This document shows, in pieces, positions 15,583-20,671 of a DNA stretch of 20,671 bases. Below the pieces are notes generated by a model. That model was not told the DNA's origin and did not search any database. It worked only from the letters and a program-made list of their open reading frames with translations. A program made the translations under genes and the position numbers. Source of the DNA: Ruminococcaceae bacterium UBA1734 (lineage in GTDB: Bacteria; Bacillota; Clostridia; Oscillospirales; Acutalibacteraceae); contig DCIE01000069.1 in the NCBI GenBank assembly GCA_002315765.1, forward strand, positions 1-20,671. Direction: 5' to 3'. Position 1 is the stretch's first letter, and each line of letters begins with the position of its first letter.

Positions 15583-17580
15583 ATGAAAAACTTTATTCCT
15601 TATCCATTTTTCCACGATGATGTGCCTATTGACATTTCATTTGTATTTGAAGACGAAAAACCTGCCGGTAAACACGGTTTTATTAAGGTTGACGGCAAGG
15701 ATTTTGCCTTTGAAGACGGAACAAAGGTTAAATTTTGGGGCACCAATTTTAACGGTTGGGGTTGTTTGCCTGAACACGATTATGCGGAAATTTTAGCAAA
15801 AAGACTTGCTAAAATGGGACTTAATCTTGTTCGTTTCCATCAGCTTGACTCCGAATGGCACGCAAGGAATATTTTTGCTTTCACCAAAGGAAAGAGAGTT
15901 ACCGGCGGAAAATTAGACCCACAAAGCCTTGATAGACTTGATTACCTTATCTACTGCCTTAAAAAAGAAGGTATTTACTGCTATATGGATATGTTTACAT
16001 ATAGAAAGTTTAAGTCCGATGAGGGTGTTGAAAATGCAAAAGCTCTTGCCGACAGTGCCAAGCCGATTTCTATTTTCAGCGATAAATTAATTGAACTTCA
16101 AAAGGAGCTTTGCAGGGAATTATGGCAACATAAAAATCCATATACCGAACTTGCCTACTGCGATGACCCTATATTTGTTATGGCTGAAATCACCAACGAG
16201 TGCGATATGTTCTCAAAGAAGCTTGATAACTTCCCTGAGCCTTATAACACCGAGTATTTAAACAAGTTTGACAAGTGGCTTAAGGATAACAATATCGACA
16301 AAAAAGCAAAGGATTTTGACCTTTCCGAGCCAAAGAACGAAAACCTTGTTGACTATAACATTTGGCTACAAGAGGAATACTATAAAGAAATGTACAACTG
16401 TATGAGAGAATGCGGTGTTAAAATTCCTATTACCGGTACTAACTGGTGTTCTTCCCCTGCCAACCAAAAAACCCAGCTTGTAACCGACTATTATGATAGC
16501 CATACATATCATTACGATTGGCACTGGAAAGAATTTGAAAAGAAATGTGCAAACAATGCAATTACAAAGAACGACCTTAAGGCTGTTTCGGGTGATAAAG
16601 ACGGAAACACCGATTCTTATCATTCCTACCTTTGCGAATGTGCCACATCTTCCGTTGCGGACAGACCTACATTTATTTCTGAATGGGATATGCCTTGGCC
16701 TAACGAATACCGTGCAGAGTCTCCGATTTATTCTGCCGCATACGGTTTGCTTCAAGGCTGGTCCGGATTTTCAATTCATACATACTCATATACTCCCTGC
16801 CTTGAGAGAATGAATATGTTAGGCAGTGAAATTGCTTCCCAAAAAATAGGAAACATACCATACCGTCAGGGTATTTTCAGCGCTTGGAACGACCCTGCAA
16901 AATTCGGTCTTTTCTATCACTGCGCTTTAATGACTCGCCGTGGCGATGTCAGCAAGGCAAAGAACACAATAACCCTTAGCCCTCTTTCAAAAACCGATTG
17001 GGATATGGAACCTATCTATGCCAACCTGGAAAAGTGCGCTATTGAAAACGATTATTCATTTAAGGAAATCAGAACAGAAGAAACAAAGGTTCCTTTTGAA
17101 ACCGAAATTAAGTCAGATACAAACGAACTTTTAATTGACCGCAAGAAGAATTACGGTTATGTAAACACACCTAAAACAAAATGTGCTTACGGTTTCCTTG
17201 GCAAAAACGGTCAAATCGACCTTGATGATGTTAAGATAAACTGTGATACCGACTTTGGTGTTGTTGCCCTAAGTTCCCTTACAAATGACGATATTTGTCA
17301 TTCCGACAATATTCTTTTAACCACCGTGGGAAGAGCCGAAAACACCGACGCCAAGTTCAGCGATGACCTTATGCTTGACTACGGTAAACCACCTATTACC
17401 GTTGAGGTTATTAAGGCTGAAATCGAAATAAAAACCGATGCCGAGGGCTTGTTTGTTTGGGCTATCAGTCCGGAAGGATTTTATATCGGCACCGTTCCGA
17501 CAACCTATGAAAACGGCGTATTAAAATTCACCGTGGGCAATACCGCACAATCAATGTATTATCTCATCGTTAAGGAGTAA
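15583..17580 (+). CDS. GH5-like (clan GH-A) glycoside hydrolase, cytosolic
   Basis: A 665-residue protein with a cellulase-like (beta/alpha)8 barrel. An N-terminal part (10-55, ending KFWGTNFNGWG) opens the barrel; LVRFHQLDSEW (near 83-92) is the conserved barrel strand. EITNE places the likely acid/base at Glu206, and FISEWD places the likely nucleophile at Glu367, with SHTYHY (306-311) between. The last about 200 residues look like a beta-sandwich module. The ATG at 15583 follows AGAGGT (15571-15576); the in-frame ATG at 15568 would include that site and is rejected. No signal peptide, so imported oligosaccharides or glycosides are its likely substrates. It lies between ceramidase-like genes 1 and 2 with gaps of 38 and 5 nt. 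Endoglycoceramidases are GH5, but nothing here proves that specificity. Confidence 0.72.
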   Translation: MKNFIPYPFFHDDVPIDISFVFEDEKPAGKHGFIKVDGKDFAFEDGTKVKFWGTNFNGWGCLPEHDYAEILAKRLAKMGLNLVRFHQLDSEWHARNIFAFTKGKRVTGGKLDPQSLDRLDYLIYCLKKEGIYCYMDMFTYRKFKSDEGVENAKALADSAKPISIFSDKLIELQKELCRELWQHKNPYTELAYCDDPIFVMAEITNECDMFSKKLDNFPEPYNTEYLNKFDKWLKDNNIDKKAKDFDLSEPKNENLVDYNIWLQEEYYKEMYNCMRECGVKIPITGTNWCSSPANQKTQLVTDYYDSHTYHYDWHWKEFEKKCANNAITKNDLKAVSGDKDGNTDSYHSYLCECATSSVADRPTFISEWDMPWPNEYRAESPIYSAAYGLLQGWSGFSIHTYSYTPCLERMNMLGSEIASQKIGNIPYRQGIFSAWNDPAKFGLFYHCALMTRRGDVSKAKNTITLSPLSKTDWDMEPIYANLEKCAIENDYSFKEIRTEETKVPFETEIKSDTNELLIDRKKNYGYVNTPKTKCAYGFLGKNGQIDLDDVKINCDTDFGVVALSSLTNDDICHSDNILLTTVGRAENTDAKFSDDLMLDYGKPPITVEVIKAEIEIKTDAEGLFVWAISPEGFYIGTVPTTYENGVLKFTVGNTAQSMYYLIVKE

Positions 17581-17585
17581 TAAGG

Positions 17586-19109
17586 ATGCTTAAAATAGGT
17601 TGGGCTCAACGAGATGTTTCCACAGAAAAACCCGTTATTATTAACGGTCAGTACTATATGAGAGTATCAAAGGGTGTTTTAGACCCGATTACCGTTACGG
17701 CGCTGACAATGGAAAATGAACGAGATTATGTTATTTTCCTTGAAACCGACTTTACAAAAACCGTTAAGGGTGTTCTTAATATGGTTTGCGAAAAGGTATC
17801 GGGTAAAAATAAGGAAATTAACACCGACAAAATCATTATGAACGCCACCCACTCCCACACCTCGCCTATCCAATCTCCTAACGGTCAAATGTCGGATTGG
17901 GGCAAACTTGAGGAAATACCCCACGAAGGTGTGGATGTTGCCGACCCTTACGAATATATTGAGTTTTTTACCGATATGTGCGCCGAGGCTGTTTGCGAAT
18001 CCTTTGAAAGCAAAAAGGAAGGCTCGATGGCTTACGGATACGGTTATGCCGCCGTTGCAAATCATCGCAGGGTGGTTTATGACCCCGACTTAACCAATGA
18101 CGAAAACAGAAAAGCCGAACTTGCCCGAATAGGTACCACAAAAATGTACGGTCATACCGAGCTTGAAGATTTTTCGGGCTACGAATCAGGCCCCGACCAT
18201 TTTGCCAACTTTATGTTTACCTTTGATAAAGAGGATAAGCTTACCGGTGCGGTTATTAATATTCCCTGCCCTTCTCAAAACTGTGAGGTTGAATGGTATC
18301 TTTCCGCCGACTATTGGCACGATGTAAGAACAATACTTCGTGAAAAATACGGAAAAGACCTGTTTGTTTTACCTCAATGTGCCGCCGCAGGAGACCAAGC
18401 GCCGAGAATTTTGCATTACCATGAGGCACAGCTTAGAAGATATGCACTTAAGTTTTCCGACCACCCCTATGATAAGCGTCTTATTGAGCCATACGAAATG
18501 CACAACCGTCTTGATATTGCACTTAAAATTTGCGATGCCTTTGACGAGGTTTATTCTTGGGCTAACAAAGAAAAATTCAATAATCCGAAAATTGTTCATC
18601 ATAATAAAATGCTGGAGCTTGACAAGATTTATGTTTCGGATGAAGAATATGCAAAATATAAGGCAAGATACCATGAGGCAAGGGCAAACTTTAATCCAAA
18701 GATTACCGATGACCCGGCACAAAATCTTCGCAATTATTCATTAGAAATTGCAAAAATCCGTGATTTGCAAAGCGTATGCGAAAGATACCAACATCAAAAC
18801 GAGGACAAAACGCATAAGACCGAAATCCATGTTGTCCGTATCGGTGATATCGCCTTTGCAACAAATCAGTTTGAACTGTTTATGGACTATCAGCACCGTA
18901 TTCAGGCTCGTTCGCCCTTTACCCAAACATTTGTTGTACAACTTACAGCACAGCATCATTGTAGTTCGGGTACATATTTACCCACAAAACGAGCTACCTT
19001 AGGCAAGGGTTACAGCGCAGTTATGGAAAGCAGTGTTTGCTCATATCCTGGCGGTAATCAGCTTGTTGAAGAAACTCTTAAAGAATTAAACGAAATTTCA
19101 GAAAATTAA
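17586..19109 (+). CDS. Neutral ceramidase-like protein 2
   Basis: A 507-residue paralogue of the protein at 14033-15544, collinear along its full length. It keeps MLKIGWA at the start, ATHSHTSP, NIPCPSQNC, AAGDQAP (Ala272 where ceramidase has its catalytic Ser), FELFMDY and GKGYSA. The main differences are in the 95-110 loop (four extra residues) and the 330-400 helical insert. AAGGAG (17572-17577) lies inside the end of the GH5-like gene, 8 nt before this ATG, so the two are translationally linked. A 68-bp stretch is identical in DNA to paralogue 1. No signal peptide. Whether it forms a complex with the other two copies is unknown, but conserved lengths and adjacent positions would allow it. 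Confidence 0.72.
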   Translation: MLKIGWAQRDVSTEKPVIINGQYYMRVSKGVLDPITVTALTMENERDYVIFLETDFTKTVKGVLNMVCEKVSGKNKEINTDKIIMNATHSHTSPIQSPNGQMSDWGKLEEIPHEGVDVADPYEYIEFFTDMCAEAVCESFESKKEGSMAYGYGYAAVANHRRVVYDPDLTNDENRKAELARIGTTKMYGHTELEDFSGYESGPDHFANFMFTFDKEDKLTGAVINIPCPSQNCEVEWYLSADYWHDVRTILREKYGKDLFVLPQCAAAGDQAPRILHYHEAQLRRYALKFSDHPYDKRLIEPYEMHNRLDIALKICDAFDEVYSWANKEKFNNPKIVHHNKMLELDKIYVSDEEYAKYKARYHEARANFNPKITDDPAQNLRNYSLEIAKIRDLQSVCERYQHQNEDKTHKTEIHVVRIGDIAFATNQFELFMDYQHRIQARSPFTQTFVVQLTAQHHCSSGTYLPTKRATLGKGYSAVMESSVCSYPGGNQLVEETLKELNEISEN

Positions 19110-19123
19110 TCGAGGTAATATTT

Positions 19124-20641
19124 ATGCTTAAAATCGGTTGGGCTTATCGTGATGTATCAACAAATGACCCTGTTCTGATTAACGGTCAGGGCTATCTTCG
19201 TATCTCAAAGGGTGTTTTAGACCCTGTTACCGTAACTGCTCTTACAATTGAGAATAACGGTGATTATGTAATCTTTTTAGAGGCTGACTTTACAAATATT
19301 CGTGCCGGAATATTAAATCTTATTTGTGATAAGGTAAAGAAAAATATTCCTTTAATTGATACCTCAAAAATTATTATGAACGCAACTCATTCTCATACTG
19401 CTCCCCTTATTGCCCTTGAAGATACCGTTACTCCTTACGGCGATTTAACAAGGGTTCCTCATGACGGAATTGAGTTTGCCTCGCCTTCCGAGTACACAAA
19501 ATTTTTGATTGATTCTGCCGCCGATGCTATTTGTGAGTCATATAAAAATAAAAAAGAGGGCTCTATGAGTTACGGTTACGGTTATGCGGCTGTGGCACAC
19601 AGCAGACGGGTTTGCTATGATGAACAGTTTTCTAAAACCGAGGAAAGAAAAGCCGAACTTAAACAAATCGGAACCTCTAAAATGTACGGCCATACCGAGC
19701 TTGACGATTTTTCTCATTACGAAGCCGGTGATGACCATATTGCAAACTTTATGTTTACTTTTGATACTAATGATAAACTTACAGGTGCTATTGTAAATAT
19801 CCCCTGTCCCTCTCAAAACTGTGAGGTTGAGTGGTATTTAAGCTCAGACTATTGGCACGATGTCAGAACAAAACTCAAGGAAAAATACGGTGATATTTTT
19901 GTTCTTCCCCAGTGTGCCGCCGCCGGTGATTTAGCACCGAGAATTTTGCATTATTACGATGCACAGGACCGAAGATATCGCCTTAAGTATTCTGATATTC
20001 CAAAGGACAAAAGACTTATTGAGCCTGTGGAAATGTATAATAGATACGATATTGCCGATAGAATTTGCACCGCTTTCGATGAAGTGTTGGCTTGGGCTCA
20101 AAAGGAGAAATTCAACAATCCTAAGATTATACATTCAGTCAAGGAGTTGAACCTTGAAAGAAGGCTCATTTCCGACGAAGAAAATACTCTTTGGCAAACA
20201 AGACTTGAAAAAATGCTGAAATTCTCCCCTCAAAAGACCGATGATATTGATGATGATTTCAAGAAAAATACCTCAAACATCGGTTATATTGCCGACTGTG
20301 AAAATATGGTCGCACGGTATAAGGAACAACAGGAAGTTGAAAAGTTTAAAACCGAAGCACATATTATTCGTATCGGTGATATGGCTTTTGCTACAAATCA
20401 GTTTGAACTTTATATGGATTATCAGCATAGAATACAGGCTCGTTCCCCATTTGAACAGACATTTATTGTCCAACTTTGCGCTTCTCCATACGGAAATGCA
20501 GGTAGTTATCTTGCCACAAAGCGTGGCGTTGAGGGCAAAGGTTACAGTGCAATTCCAACCTCCTGCCGTGTATCACCTAACGGCGGTCAGCAATTAGTTG
20601 ACGAAACAGTGGCAGAACTTAAAAACTTAAAATCAAAGTAA
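19124..20641 (+). CDS. Neutral ceramidase-like protein 3
   Basis: A 505-residue third paralogue, more divergent than the other two. It keeps MLKIGWA, ATHSHTAP, NIPCPSQNC, AAGDLAP (Ala in place of the ceramidase Ser), FELYMDY and GKGYSA. Differences include HSRR where the others have NHRR (near 159), SPYGNAG where they have a Cys-containing segment before SGTYL, and LATKRG instead of LPTKRA. GAGGT (19112-19116) precedes the ATG; the gap to copy 2 is 14 nt. The retention of the same two unusual substitutions (Cys for His, Ala for Ser) in all three copies means they are ancestral, not decay. The gene is complete; the cluster may end here, since only 30 nt remain. Confidence 0.72.
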   Translation: MLKIGWAYRDVSTNDPVLINGQGYLRISKGVLDPVTVTALTIENNGDYVIFLEADFTNIRAGILNLICDKVKKNIPLIDTSKIIMNATHSHTAPLIALEDTVTPYGDLTRVPHDGIEFASPSEYTKFLIDSAADAICESYKNKKEGSMSYGYGYAAVAHSRRVCYDEQFSKTEERKAELKQIGTSKMYGHTELDDFSHYEAGDDHIANFMFTFDTNDKLTGAIVNIPCPSQNCEVEWYLSSDYWHDVRTKLKEKYGDIFVLPQCAAAGDLAPRILHYYDAQDRRYRLKYSDIPKDKRLIEPVEMYNRYDIADRICTAFDEVLAWAQKEKFNNPKIIHSVKELNLERRLISDEENTLWQTRLEKMLKFSPQKTDDIDDDFKKNTSNIGYIADCENMVARYKEQQEVEKFKTEAHIIRIGDMAFATNQFELYMDYQHRIQARSPFEQTFIVQLCASPYGNAGSYLATKRGVEGKGYSAIPTSCRVSPNGGQQLVDETVAELKNLKSK

Positions 20642-20650
20642 ATTTTAAAA

Positions 20651-20671
20651 GGCTCTTTGTCAATAGTTGGG
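20651..20671. repeat. Possible terminal inverted repeat of an insertion sequence (cut by window end)
   Basis: The last 21 bases begin GGCTCTTTGTCAATAG. From memory, ISL3-family elements have terminal repeats beginning GG(C/T)TCTTTG, which this matches. The AT-rich AATTTTAAAA just before it would suit an ISL3 target duplication (8 bp). The alternative is the left arm of a terminator for the ceramidase-like cluster. The right-hand sequence is not in the window, so neither can be settled. Confidence 0.3.

Overview
The window looks like chromosomal DNA of a low-GC, anaerobic, Gram-positive bacterium, most likely an uncultured gut Clostridia (Oscillospirales/Christensenellales-like). The evidence is the AT-rich sequence, consensus sigma-A promoters (TTGACA/TATAAT), AGGAGG-type ribosome sites, the anaerobic GlpA/GlpB/DUF1667-type flavoprotein set, and a signal-peptide amidase with cell-wall-binding repeats. 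Neither rRNA, tRNA, a CRISPR array, nor a complete transposase was found.

Layout. (1) 1-250 holds no gene: a strong hairpin terminator and a roughly 120 bp MITE-like palindromic element. (2) 251-2383 (-): exported N-acetylmuramoyl-L-alanine amidase with about 12 cell-wall-binding repeats, behind a near-perfect promoter whose -10 lies inside a palindrome. (3) 2474-3238 (-): DeoR regulator, divergent from a three-gene operon (3388-6435, +) for two FAD oxidoreductases and a DUF1667 iron-sulfur protein, resembling anaerobic glycerol-3-phosphate dehydrogenase. (4) 6501-7681 (-): AraC regulator translationally coupled to a small membrane protein, divergent from (5) 7828-11596 (+): a divergent NagB-like protein, NagA and a GH123/DUF4091-type glycosidase. 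(6) 11657-12778 (-): glycerate kinase, converging on the nag operon through a shared terminator. (7) 12936-20641 (+): PHP hydrolase, then ceramidase-like protein 1, a GH5-like glycosidase, and ceramidase-like proteins 2 and 3, closely spaced. The window ends in a possible insertion-sequence terminal repeat.

How it may work together. None of the glycosidases or ceramidase-like proteins has a signal peptide, so the second half of the window reads as an intracellular pathway for an imported amino-sugar glycoconjugate: GH123-like and GH5-like enzymes would cut glycosidic bonds, the ceramidase-like proteins would cut an amide bond (or now do something else), and NagA/NagB-like proteins would deacetylate and deaminate or isomerise the sugar. 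The main surprises are that the NagB-like protein keeps its catalytic residues but has lost all three phosphate-binding elements, and that all three ceramidase-like proteins carry Ala where neutral ceramidase has its catalytic Ser and Cys where it has a zinc-binding His. These alignments were made by eye from memory of the families. The substrate is unknown, and no transporter lies in the window.
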